Of a stretch of DNA of 64,000 bases, positions 8,859-17,988 are shown piece by piece. The stretch is taken from the NCBI RefSeq assembly GCF_016031625.1, contig NZ_JACCHP010000008.1:124001-188000 (forward strand), in the 5' to 3' direction. Below the pieces are notes generated by a model that was given only the letters and a program-made list of their open reading frames with translations, was not told the origin of the DNA and searched no databases. The stretch is from Bradyrhizobium agreste. GTDB taxonomy: Bacteria > Pseudomonadota > Alphaproteobacteria > Rhizobiales > Xanthobacteraceae. Numbering within the stretch: the stretch's first letter is position 1; each line of letters opens with the position of its first letter. Position numbers and translations under genes: made by a program.

Positions 8859-9996
8859 CTTGAGCTCTTCGACAGTTCTGAACCTCGCTACTCTGGCCGG
8901 TGCCGGCGGGGCTACTGCGGCTGTCTGTGCCGCTGATGTTGGACTTCATGCAGAGCAAATCTGCTTACTCGTTAAGTGAGGACCTTGGGACGCTGAGGAG
9001 GTCTGCTGTTAGCTGCTCTGTGGTAGCAGCCGCGATTGCGTTTGCGACGTTAGCTAATTCTAGCAACGAACAACACCATTTCCATTCGCATCAATGAAGA
9101 CGTGCTCGGCTCCTTCAACAGGGAAGGCAAAGTCGATTATGCTCAGAGGCGAGCCGAAGAGGCCCGTGATGCGCGACGCTGTAGCCGAGCCGCGGAGCCA
9201 CGCAGGACGCGAGGCGCAGCATCAATGGGGGCTTGCGCGACCAGACGATGGCTTAGCCGCCGCCGGCTACGACGAGGCTGGCGTAGTACGCGCTTCGCGC
9301 GGCGCACGTGAATTTATGGTCGTCCGCCCAGTTTGAGATGGCGGCCAGCGAAGTATGCCGATCGGCTCCTTGAGCTTGGGTGTGCACCCGGACTTTAGTG
9401 CGGATACGCCAGTTCCGCAGTGACATAATGACGTAGCTGTCCCCACGCTGGGGAGGAAGATGTGCTGCCTACAGCAGCGGTGCAGATCGCAAGCTGAGTC
9501 TGAGTAGTTGCCTGATACTGATGAAGTGCGTCAAGTCATTTCGGACAGAGGCAGGTGCTTGGGTTACGGCACGTCGACCGGGGGCATGGATACCGTCGGG
9601 CGTGGCACGAAGCCATTTTGGTGCTGGTCACGTGCCGCCAACATGATCGTAAAAGCCGCGAGGAGCATTAGGAAAACGCGCGTGCAACAAGGATTACTCG
9701 AAACGATATATCGCAATTATGAAACGGCTCATATCCCGTGCCTTGGAGGAGGGGCGGCTCTTACGGGCATCCCGCGCACGCAGCCTATGGGCCAGCAAAC
9801 ACCTCATAAGTTTTGATACTCGTTCGTTCTCGCCTGTAGCCGCCGAACAACGGGACGATTGCGCTCAAAAAATGCATTTTCCCTTGCAGACCGCAGGAAT
9901 AGTGCAGCGAATTTGAGTAGTAATCCGGTGATTGGCTACTCACCGCGAAGGCAGCCACCCCCTCGTGCTGCTTCCGGGCGCCATGGAGGACAGTTC
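8859..9996. other. Decayed region after the rtx operon
   Basis: No intact gene is supported. Around 9068-9150 one frame reads TISIRINEDVLGSFNREGK, vaguely like the start of a small ribbon-helix-helix antitoxin (BrnA type), then runs into arginine-rich low-complexity sequence. I do not call it a gene. The remaining open frames overlap in several frames and show no family pattern. Confidence 0.4.
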
Positions 9997-10095
9997 ATGC
10001 GCAGTCATGACATTGTGTCCGGCAGCCTGTTGGCGCTGACCGCCGCTGGGCTTGCGCTGCTTTGCTCTAGCCTGCTCGCATTTGCTTTCATTTAG
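9997..10095 (+). CDS. Possible 32-residue single-span membrane peptide
   Basis: A short frame starting at ATG 9997 (MRSHDIVSG) continues with about 22 hydrophobic residues and ends directly after them, giving one transmembrane helix. A purine-rich GGAGGA precedes the start by about 6 bases. No family is recognised. Small membrane peptides are common in rhizobial islands, but this one rests only on the ribosome site and hydrophobicity. Confidence 0.35.
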   Translation: MRSHDIVSGSLLALTAAGLALLCSSLLAFAFI

Positions 10096-10778
10096 ATCCC
10101 GCGGTCGACCTTTGGGCGCTAGGGTCCCTGCGAGACCTCACGCAAGACGGTACGCAGCCGGACAGGGGCGCTGGTATGGTTTTCTACGCATGGAGGCCCG
10201 GCGGTTGCAGATGATCTGCTCAGGCATCCGTAGGGATTAGCTTCCTCGAATCCCTTCATTTTCGCATGTAGTGCCCGTCTTTCTGAACGGCCGACCTGAT
10301 CTCGTGGCTGGACTTCGTGCAGTTGCCTACTAGCAACGTAAGTCCTCTCCATCGAACGATAGAGTTAGTCTTATGGTTGCGCTCGCATCACGCATTTTTT
10401 GCGTGGGTTGGGCAGCATTTTGCGCCAGGTCAACTTCGGCGCTACAACTGTCGATTCTCGAACAATCAGGCACAGGAGTGCTAGAAGCATCACCTCGCAA
10501 ATCCCCGACGTGCACAGCCTTTCGGTGAGGCGGCCCTCTCAAGAGCAAGCAGGTATGAATGTGCTTCACGGGTAATCCCCTCTACCGGCCCTCATTATTT
10601 ACCTGGTCACCTGCAGCGCAATGCCTGGCCCGTAAACCCCCTGATGCCATCAAGACCCGGCTTTGGGGACAACGTTGCTGAAAACGATGCAGGGGGCGGC
10701 TCGCGGCAGCTCTTGACCATCTTCTGCTATCGCGGCAACGAGAACGATCAAAGCAGATGAGATGACGAGAGCGGGGTG
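10096..10778. other. No recognisable gene
   Basis: Open frames here (for example reverse-strand frames at 10119-10352 and 10330-10569) show no family motif or good ribosome site. I see no clear terminator or insertion-sequence end. Confidence 0.4.
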
Positions 10779-11300
10779 ATGGCTGTGACGGAACAATCCC
10801 AAGCATCGGAGTTGCCGCCGGTCCTGCAGAGACCGTCAAAAGGTTTTTGGTGGATCTTTGGTCTTCTAGCCGTATTGCTCGTTCTTTGTACCGGAGGAGC
10901 CTATTGTTTGACGAAGATCGAAACGTTTGCCGAGGCGGCGCCGGCGCATGAAGTCGTGCCGCCCACGCTTGGCTTGTCAACTGAGGATAGGGACGCGCTT
11001 TTAGGGATCCAATCGAGGCAGCAGAAGACAGCCGATGAAATTGTCGAGCTCAATCGCAACGTCGGTGCGCAGCAAGCCGAGCTAAAGCGGATCTTGGATC
11101 AGATCGCAACCCTGACCCAAAGAATCGAGGAGCTGCAGAATGCGGCGCCTGTTGCTTCTCCTGCTCCTGCTGCTTCCTCGCCGCCCGTGCGCACCACATC
11201 CAAGCCGGCCAAGAGAGACGTCCGTCCCTCGAAACCACAAGGTCCGGTTTCTGTCGGAGGCGCGCCGCTGACTGCGGAGCCGAGCACGGAACAGCGCTGA
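10779..11300 (+). CDS. Single-pass membrane protein with coiled coil and proline-rich tail, unknown function
   Basis: About 173 residues. After a short cytoplasmic stretch there is one transmembrane helix near residues 26-48 (a W-I-F-G-L-L-A-V-L-L run). A predicted coiled coil follows near 85-120 (heptads in EIVELNRNVGAQQAELKRIL). The tail, near 125-173, is rich in Ala, Pro and Lys. ATG 10779 follows GAGCGGGGTG. The function is unknown. A decayed second copy of the C-terminal half lies at 31566-31820, so this is a repeated island family and not a chance frame. It is convergent with pabA. Confidence 0.65.
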   Translation: MAVTEQSQASELPPVLQRPSKGFWWIFGLLAVLLVLCTGGAYCLTKIETFAEAAPAHEVVPPTLGLSTEDRDALLGIQSRQQKTADEIVELNRNVGAQQAELKRILDQIATLTQRIEELQNAAPVASPAPAASSPPVRTTSKPAKRDVRPSKPQGPVSVGGAPLTAEPSTEQR

Positions 11301-11388
11301 TTACCACAAAATGCCTGCCACATGACGCTGCGCCTTCCAACCACGTCAGAAACCAACGGTCCACCATCTTGATCGGCAGGCGAGCCTC

Positions 11389-11985
11389 TCATTGCTCCGC
11401 GTGATTTCGAAAATCCTCTATCAGTCGCAAGAAGTTCATAAGCAGGACGTGCCCCTGTGAGGTAAGTATCGACTCGGGATGGAACTGGACCCCATAGGTG
11501 GGATAATAGCCGTGCGTGAAGGCCATGATCTCGCCTTCCTCCGAACGCGCTGTCACGATGAGGTTCTGCGCACATGACTGATCAAGCTCGACGATAAGAG
11601 AATGGTAGCGTCCGACGTCAAGCGGGGTTGGCAGCCCCTTGAATAACCCTCGGCCGTCATGCTCAATGTATGAGCGCCGACCGTGCATGGGCCGATGCGC
11701 ACGCGCCACCCGTCCTCCGAAAACGCTCCCAATACACTGATGTCCAAGGCAGATGCCGAGAATTGGTACGCGTCCTGAAAGTTCGCGAACCACTGTTGTC
11801 GATATTCCTGCCTCATTTGGGGTGCAGGGGCCGGGCGATATGACCACCGCGCGGGGGTTGAGACCAACGAGCTCGCTGATGCTGATAGCGTCGTTTCGGA
11901 TCACTTCCGTTGCTTCACTGAGCTTGTGGAAATAGCGGGCAATGTTGAACACGAAGGAATCGTAATTATCGATGATGACAATCAA
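11389..11985 (-). CDS. pabA: Aminodeoxychorismate/anthranilate synthase glutamine amidotransferase subunit
   Basis: Class I glutamine amidotransferase of 198 residues that releases ammonia from glutamine for its synthase partner. The nucleophile C79 lies in GICLGHQ and the His-Glu pair in VQFHPES near residue 168, as in PabA and TrpG. The length is normal for the family. Its start overlaps the stop of pabB by four bases, so the two are translated together. PabA and TrpG cannot be separated on this subunit alone. The PIKGT motif in the partner points to p-aminobenzoate, the folate precursor. No pabC lyase gene is seen nearby. Confidence 0.88.
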   Translation of the reverse strand: MIVIIDNYDSFVFNIARYFHKLSEATEVIRNDAISISELVGLNPRAVVISPGPCTPNEAGISTTVVRELSGRVPILGICLGHQCIGSVFGGRVARAHRPMHGRRSYIEHDGRGLFKGLPTPLDVGRYHSLIVELDQSCAQNLIVTARSEEGEIMAFTHGYYPTYGVQFHPESILTSQGHVLLMNFLRLIEDFRNHAEQ

Positions 11986-13382
11986 AATGCACCAGCTGGT
12001 TCAGAACCAAATGCGTCAAAGATTCGCTCTGCCTTGGCGAGCGTTTCCTCGTATTCGGCCTCGGGCTCCGACAGGGCGGTTATACCGCTGCCCGCATGAA
12101 ATACTGCCAGGTCGCCGTCGATCGTGACCGTGCGGATCGCAATACTTGTGTCCATGTGCCCGTTGAAGCCGATGAAGCCGATCGCCCCACAATAGACCTC
12201 TCGCGCTATGCGCTCGATTTCTGTAATAATTTCCATCGACCGCAGCTTTGGCGCTCCCGTAATGGAGCCGCCGGGAAAGCAAGCACGGAGCAGGCTAACG
12301 GCGTCTTCGTCTCCGGCAAGTTTCCCCGTAACGATCGACACGAGATGGTGCACTGAGGCATAGGACTCGAGATTGCACAGGGCCGGAACCTCGACCGAAT
12401 GCGCGGTGCAAACGCGCGACAGATCGTTGCGCAAAAGGTCGACAATCATCGTGTTCTCGGCATGATCCTTCTCGGAAGCGAGGAGAACAGCCGCACGGCG
12501 GTGGTCTTCCTTGAAATCAGGAGAACGCGCGATCGTGCCCTTGATTGGTCGTGTCTCGACTTGGCGCCCCTCAAGCTTCAGGAATCGTTCCGGCGAACTT
12601 GATGCGATGGTCAGCTTTCCCCATCGCAGCAGGGCCGCAAAAGGCGCCGGATTCAATGATCGTAGCTGGCAATAGAAGGCGAGTGGATCAAACGAGGTCG
12701 GCAAGCGGGTGCTGAAACGCTGCGCAATATTCGTCTGGAACACGTCCCCCGCCAGGATCAAGTCGATCACGCGTTGTACCGCCGCAATGTAGCCCTCGCG
12801 GCTGAAGTTCGAGCGCCATGCGCCCGCTTTGCTGGGCTCCCCCTTCTGTGGCGCCCCCAGCAATGCTGCAAACTCGTCGGCTCGACGACGCGCTCGTTCG
12901 CTCCGTCGCACGCGATCCTGCTCCGGCCATCCGGTCGAGACGATCCAGCATTTGTTGTCCCGGTGGTCGAAGCTGATGACCACATCATAGAAGTGCAGGA
13001 TAGATTCGGGCAAACCCAGACCGGCAATTGCCGGCGCAGACAATCGCTCCAAGGTCCTGTTCATGTCGTAGGCAAGGTAGCCTGCCGCTCCTCCCTGGAA
13101 CGGCGGGAGATCGGGACGATGCTCTTGCGGGTACTTCGCGAGTAGCGTGCGAAGGACCTTCCATGGATCGGCCTCAAGAGTCAGCCCGCTCCAACTGACT
13201 TGGCCGTTCGCGACCGTATAGGTGCTGAACGGGTCGCACGTTAGATATGAGTAGCGCCCAAGCAGCTCGTGCCTTGCTACGCTATCGAGAAATGTGACAT
13301 GCGATCGATGCCCAAGACGTCGCATCGCTGTGACAGGTTCAACCCACTGCAACTCGCGAACATACATCGGGTTATCGGTCAC
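11982..13382 (-). CDS. pabB: Aminodeoxychorismate synthase component I (PabB)
   Basis: Chorismate-utilising enzyme of 466 residues that makes 4-amino-4-deoxychorismate from chorismate and ammonia, the first step to p-aminobenzoate. It has an N-terminal anthranilate-synthase-I-type domain (about 15-150) and a chorismate-binding domain (about 195-455). The residue that tells PabB from TrpE is lysine 281 in RPIKGT. TrpE proteins carry alanine there (PIAGT). Other conserved pieces are ENTMIVDLLRNDL and FPGGSITGAPK. It is the first gene of a pabB-pabA pair and reads toward the rtx side. The folate-branch call rests mainly on the PIKGT lysine. Confidence 0.88.
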   Translation of the reverse strand: MTDNPMYVRELQWVEPVTAMRRLGHRSHVTFLDSVARHELLGRYSYLTCDPFSTYTVANGQVSWSGLTLEADPWKVLRTLLAKYPQEHRPDLPPFQGGAAGYLAYDMNRTLERLSAPAIAGLGLPESILHFYDVVISFDHRDNKCWIVSTGWPEQDRVRRSERARRRADEFAALLGAPQKGEPSKAGAWRSNFSREGYIAAVQRVIDLILAGDVFQTNIAQRFSTRLPTSFDPLAFYCQLRSLNPAPFAALLRWGKLTIASSSPERFLKLEGRQVETRPIKGTIARSPDFKEDHRRAAVLLASEKDHAENTMIVDLLRNDLSRVCTAHSVEVPALCNLESYASVHHLVSIVTGKLAGDEDAVSLLRACFPGGSITGAPKLRSMEIITEIERIAREVYCGAIGFIGFNGHMDTSIAIRTVTIDGDLAVFHAGSGITALSEPEAEYEETLAKAERIFDAFGSEPAGAF

Positions 13383-13523
13383 CTGCGGCTGACGTCGTGA
13401 AAGTGCCGTTCCATCTGTTGCCGCACCCCGACGAGAACGACGCTTGTCTGCGATCGGGCCGAAACTTGAGGCCCATTGCCAAGTTAACCCGGCGGTGGAC
13501 TTTTTACTGCGACAGCACCTGGA

Positions 13524-13841
13524 TCATCCTGCCGTGGAGGCGAAAGCGGTATCTATTGATGCATCGTAGTCGGCCGCGAACCGCAGCTCGCGGAGCGGTC
13601 GGACCCGTTTAATCGACTCCTGGTAGAGATCGTGCGTCTTGTACGCTGCGAGCTCCGCCTCGCTGTCGAACTCACCATAGACCACGATGTCGATATCGTT
13701 GCCGAGCTGATCGGTCTTGCGGTTGCGGGCAACCTCAAGCCGGCGCGCATGTGGTATCGTGGTGAGAAGCGAAAGACCTTCGATGATATGGTCGATATGC
13801 GCCTCGTCCTTGGCGCTGAAGAAGACGATGTGACGAATCAT
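13524..13841 (-). CDS. Dabb-domain (stress-responsive alpha/beta barrel) protein
   Basis: Small protein of 105 residues matching the Dabb fold. It starts MIRHIVFF, has the acidic-aromatic core IDIVVYGEF near residue 52, and the DLYQESIKRVRPL helix near 72. Dabb proteins are dimeric ferredoxin-like barrels. Some are enzymes in aromatic polyketide or monooxygenase chemistry, and most have no known job. It lies between pabB and bioR on the same strand, with gaps of more than 130 bases on both sides, so it is probably its own unit. Confidence 0.72.
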   Translation of the reverse strand: MIRHIVFFSAKDEAHIDHIIEGLSLLTTIPHARRLEVARNRKTDQLGNDIDIVVYGEFDSEAELAAYKTHDLYQESIKRVRPLRELRFAADYDASIDTAFASTAG

Positions 13842-13976
13842 AGCTGTCCGTGGAGATGTCGCTAGCGGGTGCGATAACTATCTGGGAATAGAGCCCGTTG
13901 CAATGAGGCTAGTCGCTTGCAGCATGATCGTCGCTTGCGATCCTCGGCGATCCGCAATGAAGCTTGCCAGATTTGC

Positions 13977-14612
13977 TCAGGACGCCGGAAGGGCAAGGCG
14001 CTCAATGGTTTGAATGTGCCGCGTGAGCAGGTTACAGGCTTGATCGACGTTGCGCGTTCGCAACGCTTGCAGAATCAGGCGGTGATCTTGATTGGAGCGC
14101 GGTCGCCAGCCCACCGATCGCGCCATCGCGAACACCAGTCGAGAATTGGCAAGCTGCAGTCCATCGAGGCTCGCGAGCAGACGCGGCATTCCGCACGGCG
14201 CGACCAAGGCTTGGTGAAAGGCGCGGTTGGCTATCTCAAATTCCTCGATCGTCTTTGCATTGTCTCCTTCGATCAGGGCGAGCTCGATCTGAGCCAAATG
14301 AGCTGTTGTGAGTCTTGGCCCCGAATGGCGCAATGCCACCACTTCGAGCGCGGCGCGCATTTCGGCGATCTCCTTCACTGAGCGGGTATCGAGCGGGGCA
14401 ACCCGAACACCGCGACGCGGCACAGCGACAACAAGATGTTGTGCCTGCAGCTGCCGAAAGGCCTCGCGCACGGGGACGTGGCTGGAATTGAATTCTCGTG
14501 CCACGTGATCCTGACGGAGTGGCGCGTCTGGCTCTAAGGCGCCACTGATAATGCGCTCAGCGATTGAGTCCGCGATGCGCGCGACCGTCGTCATGTTGTC
14601 AGTGGTGATCAT
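13977..14612 (-). CDS. bioR: GntR-family (FCD) repressor, probable biotin regulator BioR
   Basis: FadR-subfamily GntR regulator of 211 residues. It has a winged-helix DNA-binding domain at about 12-72 (REAFRQLQAQHLVVAVPRRGVRV) and an all-helical FCD effector domain from about 85 on. It is transcribed divergently from bioB, and BioR-like sites (consensus TTATCTATAA) lie in the 114-base gap. This matches known alphaproteobacterial BioR repressors, which control biotin genes and often themselves. The start is uncertain: ATG at 14612 or an internal ATG at 14594, neither with a strong ribosome site. Confidence 0.82.
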   Translation of the reverse strand: MITTDNMTTVARIADSIAERIISGALEPDAPLRQDHVAREFNSSHVPVREAFRQLQAQHLVVAVPRRGVRVAPLDTRSVKEIAEMRAALEVVALRHSGPRLTTAHLAQIELALIEGDNAKTIEEFEIANRAFHQALVAPCGMPRLLASLDGLQLANSRLVFAMARSVGWRPRSNQDHRLILQALRTRNVDQACNLLTRHIQTIERLALPAS

Positions 14613-14615
14613 AGA

Positions 14616-14625
14616 TTATCTACCG
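14616..14625 (+). promoter_or_regulatory. Weak BioR-like half box next to the bioR start
   Basis: TTATCTACCG matches the BioR consensus TTATCTATAA at 7 of 10 positions. It lies 4 bases upstream of the longer bioR start, inside a TAGATTATCTA near-palindrome, so it could serve autoregulation. Confidence 0.45.
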
Positions 14626-14680
14626 CAATAACCGGTGCATTTGCGAGACAGCTCGATTAGCATCTCTATGAGAGCAATGA

Positions 14681-14690
14681 CTATAGATAA
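14681..14690 (-). promoter_or_regulatory. BioR operator box 1
   Basis: On the reverse strand the bases read TTATCTATAG, a 9 of 10 match to the BioR consensus TTATCTATAA. It lies 37 bases before the bioB start and 19 bases from the second box, about two helical turns, so both boxes face the same side of the DNA. Confidence 0.72.
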
Positions 14691-14699
14691 TTGACGCGA

Positions 14700-14709
14700 T
14701 TATCTACAA
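14700..14709 (+). promoter_or_regulatory. BioR operator box 2
   Basis: TTATCTACAA matches the BioR consensus at 9 of 10 positions and lies just upstream of the bioB ribosome site, where repressor binding would block transcription or early elongation. Confidence 0.72.
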
Positions 14710-14726
14710 TCGAGCGGGAGTGGGTT

Positions 14727-15719
14727 ATGGATGCTGCTGCGCAAGTCCCGATGGAAACAACCAACGGGGCGCAGATTCGTTATCATTGGAACGTCGAAGA
14801 GGCTAAGGCGCTCTACGAGCTTCCTTTTGCCGACCTGATGCTTCAGGCGCAGCGCGCTCATCGCAAGAACTTCGATCCAAACCACGTCGAAACTGCGAGC
14901 CTGCTCAGCATCAAGACCGGCGGCTGTCCGGAAGATTGCGGCTACTGCTCGCAAAGCGCGCATTACGAGACCGGCCTGAAAGCCACCCGTCTGATGCGTT
15001 GCGCCGATGTGGTTGCGACCGCGCAGCGCGCGAAGGATGCCGGCGCCACGCGCTTCTGCATGGCCGCGGCCTGGCGTACGCCAAAAGATCGCGATCTTGA
15101 TTCCGTCTGCGACATGGTCAACGCGGTCAAAGGACTCGGCATGGAAACGTGTGTCACGCTCGGCATGCTGACACCGAAGCAGGCCGCGCGCCTCGCCGAG
15201 GCCGGCCTTGACTTCTACAATCACAACCTCGACACATCGCCCGAGTTTTACAGCAAGATAATCACCACCCGCAGCCTGCAGGACCGCATGGATACGCTGG
15301 CGCATGTGCGCGATGCCGGGATCAAGATCTGCTGCGGCGGTATTATCGGCATGGGCGAGCGCGTCGAGGACCGCCTAGGTATGCTCGTGCTGCTCGCCAA
15401 TCTTCCCAACCATCCCGAAAGCGTGCCGATCAACCTGTGGAACAAGATCGAGGGCGTGCCGGTGGAAGACACCGCGGAGCCTCCCGATCCGATCGCGCTG
15501 GTCCGGCTGCTGGCGACCGCGCGGATCATGATGCCGAGGAGCGTGGTTCGCTTGTCCGCCGGGCGGCAATACATGACCGACGAATTGCAGGCGCTTTGCT
15601 TCTTGGCCGGCGCAAACTCAATCTTCGTCGGCGACGTGCTCTTGACCACCAAAAACCCGAAAGTTGATCGCGACGCGGATCTGCTGGCCCGGCTCGGCAT
15701 CACGTCCGGGCTCGCCTGA
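14727..15719 (+). CDS. bioB: Biotin synthase BioB
   Basis: Radical SAM enzyme that inserts sulfur into dethiobiotin, the last step of biotin synthesis. About 330 residues, the usual length. The SAM-cluster cysteines are C67, C71 and C74 (CPEDCGYC). Further conserved pieces are [12 protein letters not shown] and the second-cluster arginine region [15 protein letters not shown]. The ATG at 14727 follows GGGAGTGGG and clears the two BioR boxes. A TTG at 14691 would place the boxes inside the gene and is unlikely. First gene of the bioB-panD-bioF-bioD-bioA operon. Confidence 0.96.
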   Translation: MDAAAQVPMETTNGAQIRYHWNVEEAKALYELPFADLMLQAQRAHRKNFDPNHVETASLLSIKTGGCPEDCGYCSQSAHYETGLKATRLMRCADVVATAQRAKDAGATRFCMAAAWRTPKDRDLDSVCDMVNAVKGLGMETCVTLGMLTPKQAARLAEAGLDFYNHNLDTSPEFYSKIITTRSLQDRMDTLAHVRDAGIKICCGGIIGMGERVEDRLGMLVLLANLPNHPESVPINLWNKIEGVPVEDTAEPPDPIALVRLLATARIMMPRSVVRLSAGRQYMTDELQALCFLAGANSIFVGDVLLTTKNPKVDRDADLLARLGITSGLA

Positions 15720-15769
15720 CGGACGCAGTGCGTTCAATATGTTGCCGATACATCCAGCCTAGGTGAGAA

Positions 15770-16123
15770 ATGCAGATAACTTTGATGAAGGGAAAAATCC
15801 ATCGCGCCTCAGTGACCGAAGCTGATCTGCACTATGAAGGCTCGATCTCGATAGATCGTACGCTCCTGGACGCAGCAGGAATGGTGATCAACGAGCGCGT
15901 CGAAATCTACAATGTCGAAACAGGGGCGCGCTTTGCCACCTACGTGATCGAGGCGCCGCCGATGTCTGGCACGATAAGCCTGAACGGTGCGGCCGCCCGA
16001 CTGGCGATGCCCGGAGACAAGGTCATTATCGTTGCATATGCCTCATTCGACGAGGCCGAAGCAAAGATATTCAAGCCACGCATTGTGCGTGTGGACCGAG
16101 ACAATCGCATCCTGGCAAGTTGA
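15770..16123 (+). CDS. panD: Aspartate 1-decarboxylase PanD
   Basis: Pyruvoyl-dependent enzyme that makes beta-alanine from aspartate for pantothenate. 117 residues. The self-cleavage site Gly24-Ser25 sits at the standard position in YEGSISID. R54 and the NGAAARL loop, which shape the active site, are also present. It lies between bioB and bioF, an unusual place. Its partners panB and panC are about 4.4 kb downstream. A gap of 50 bases after bioB and 76 before bioF is consistent with one transcript under BioR control, which would co-regulate the two vitamins (inference). Confidence 0.94.
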   Translation: MQITLMKGKIHRASVTEADLHYEGSISIDRTLLDAAGMVINERVEIYNVETGARFATYVIEAPPMSGTISLNGAAARLAMPGDKVIIVAYASFDEAEAKIFKPRIVRVDRDNRILAS

Positions 16124-16199
16124 ACCTAGCGGGCCATCCTTCCTTCTTACACGGCCAACGCGTTTTTTGCGTGATTTGATGCGATCCTCGGAGTGATGA

Positions 16200-17360
16200 A
16201 TGCGGTCAGTCCAAACAGCTAGACTTGGTCCCTACGTCGCAGCGTTGAATGCCTTGAACGAAGATAAACGGCTGCGCTGCCTCAAGCCGCGCGGGGGGAT
16301 CGATTTCGCATCGAACGACTATCTGGCGCTCGGGAACGCCTCGCGCATCAAAAAGGCGATGGTTGCCGCGCTCGAGGCGGGCACTCCAGTTGGAGCCGGT
16401 GGGTCGCGGCTTCTGCGCGGCAATTGCGAGGAGCATGAGCGGCTCGAAACGGAAGCGGCTCAGTTCTTTGGCGCGGAGGCAGCGCTTTTCTTTGGAGGCG
16501 GCTACATCGCAAATTTTGCCCTCCTGACAACGCTGCCGCAGCGCGGCGATCTGCTCGTTCTCGATTCGCTCGTGCACGCCAGTATTCACGAGGGGGCGCG
16601 GGCCGGCCGCGCAGAGTGTCGAATTCACGCGCACAATGATCCCCAGTCAGTCGAAGACGCAATTCGCGACTGGCGAAACAAAGGTGGGGCGGGCCGCGTC
16701 TGGATTGTGGCCGAAAGTCTCTACAGTATGGATGGCGACTTCGCTCCACTGGAAGAGCTGGTGGCGATCGCCGATCGTCAAGACGCGTTTCTGATCGTGG
16801 ATGAGGCTCATGCCACAGGCGCTTACGGGCATCAGGGACGAGGGCTCACGGCCCCTTATGACAGGCGCGAAAATCTCATCGTCGTTCATACCTGCGGCAA
16901 AGCGCTCGGTGCGGCGGGTGCACTTGTTACGGCCTCCGGCATCTTGCGCGATTTCATGGTCAACCGCTGCCGTCCGTTTATTTTTGCCACCGCCCCATCA
17001 CCATTGATGGCCGTTGCCGTTCGAGAGGCACTCCTCACCCTGCAGAAAGAGCCGGAGCGGCAGCAACGGCTGACCAAACTCGTTGCGTTCGCGCATCGGC
17101 AGATCACCTCGCTTGGTTTGCGCACACCATCGACCTCTCAGATCGTGCCGTACATCGTAGGTGATAATGCTCATGCAATGCGACTTGCCTCTGCTCTGCA
17201 GGCGCGCGGCTTCGATATCCGCGGAATTCGGCCGCCAACCGTCCCTGCAGGCACCGCCCGCTTGCGAATTTCGTTGACACTCAATGTTGGGGAAGCGGAC
17301 GTGCGCGCAATGCTCGATGCACTGGTTGAGGTGACGCGAGGGGCTCGTTTTGATGAATAA
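16200..17360 (+). CDS. bioF: 8-amino-7-oxononanoate synthase BioF
   Basis: PLP enzyme that condenses a pimeloyl thioester with alanine, the first step of the biotin ring pathway. 386 residues. The PLP lysine is in [11 protein letters not shown] near residue 233. The aspartate-histidine pair is in [14 protein letters not shown]. The start ATG at 16200 follows CGGAGTG. The end overlaps bioD by 8 bases. No gene for pimeloyl supply (bioC, bioH, bioZ, bioW, bioI) is seen in the window, so that must come from elsewhere. Confidence 0.95.
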   Translation: MRSVQTARLGPYVAALNALNEDKRLRCLKPRGGIDFASNDYLALGNASRIKKAMVAALEAGTPVGAGGSRLLRGNCEEHERLETEAAQFFGAEAALFFGGGYIANFALLTTLPQRGDLLVLDSLVHASIHEGARAGRAECRIHAHNDPQSVEDAIRDWRNKGGAGRVWIVAESLYSMDGDFAPLEELVAIADRQDAFLIVDEAHATGAYGHQGRGLTAPYDRRENLIVVHTCGKALGAAGALVTASGILRDFMVNRCRPFIFATAPSPLMAVAVREALLTLQKEPERQQRLTKLVAFAHRQITSLGLRTPSTSQIVPYIVGDNAHAMRLASALQARGFDIRGIRPPTVPAGTARLRISLTLNVGEADVRAMLDALVEVTRGARFDE

Positions 17361-17988
17361 GCGAATCGTCGTGACTGGTACGGACACCGGGGTCGGCAAA
17401 ACGATATTTTCCGCAGGGCTCGCCGGCCTTCTCGGCGCGAATTACTGGAAGCCGGTCCAGGCTGGACTCGAACACGAGACCGACTCCGAGTGCATCCGCC
17501 GCCTCGGGGGCCTCTCGTCCGATCGGATTGTCCCGGAGCTCTATCGACTTCGGACGCCTGCGTCGCCCCATTACGCCGCGGAGATCGACGGCGTTCGCAT
17601 AGATACAGAGACGCTTCGACTGCCGGACAGCGGCGAGCGGCAACTCGTGATCGAGGGCGCCGGCGGACTCATGGTGCCGCTGACAGCGCGCACTCTTTAC
17701 ATCGACATCTTCGAGCGCTGGCAGCTTCCCGTCGTGCTTTGCGCAAGGACGGGACTGGGCACAATCAATCACTCCCTGCTCTCCATAGAGGCTCTGCGGA
17801 AGCGTCAGATTCGAATCCTTGGAATTGCGTTCATTGGCGAAAGAAACGCCGAAACTGAAAGCGCGATTTGCGAGATCGGGAGAGTGCGTTGGTTGGGACG
17901 GCTCCCGTGGCTTGTTCCCCTGACGGACGATAGGCTGCGCGCTGCTTTCAAAGACTCCTTTGTTAGTACCGATTTCCTGCACCTATGA
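17353..17988 (+). CDS. bioD: Dethiobiotin synthetase BioD
   Basis: ATP-dependent carboxylase that closes the ureido ring to give dethiobiotin. 211 residues. The P-loop [10 protein letters not shown] is at residues 8-17, the substrate-binding KPVQAG near 36, and the [10 protein letters not shown] switch near 102. The ATG at 17353 lies inside the end of bioF. The stop overlaps the bioA start by four bases. Confidence 0.95.
   Translation: MNKRIVVTGTDTGVGKTIFSAGLAGLLGANYWKPVQAGLEHETDSECIRRLGGLSSDRIVPELYRLRTPASPHYAAEIDGVRIDTETLRLPDSGERQLVIEGAGGLMVPLTARTLYIDIFERWQLPVVLCARTGLGTINHSLLSIEALRKRQIRILGIAFIGERNAETESAICEIGRVRWLGRLPWLVPLTDDRLRAAFKDSFVSTDFLHL

Noticed and set aside
9068..9311. BrnA-like antitoxin start (TISIRINEDVLGSF)
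   Set aside because: Only about 20 residues look plausible, followed by Arg-rich low-complexity sequence. No toxin partner nearby.
9590..9625. TGGCACG stretch considered as a sigma-54 promoter
   Set aside because: No GC at the required 10-base spacing from GG.
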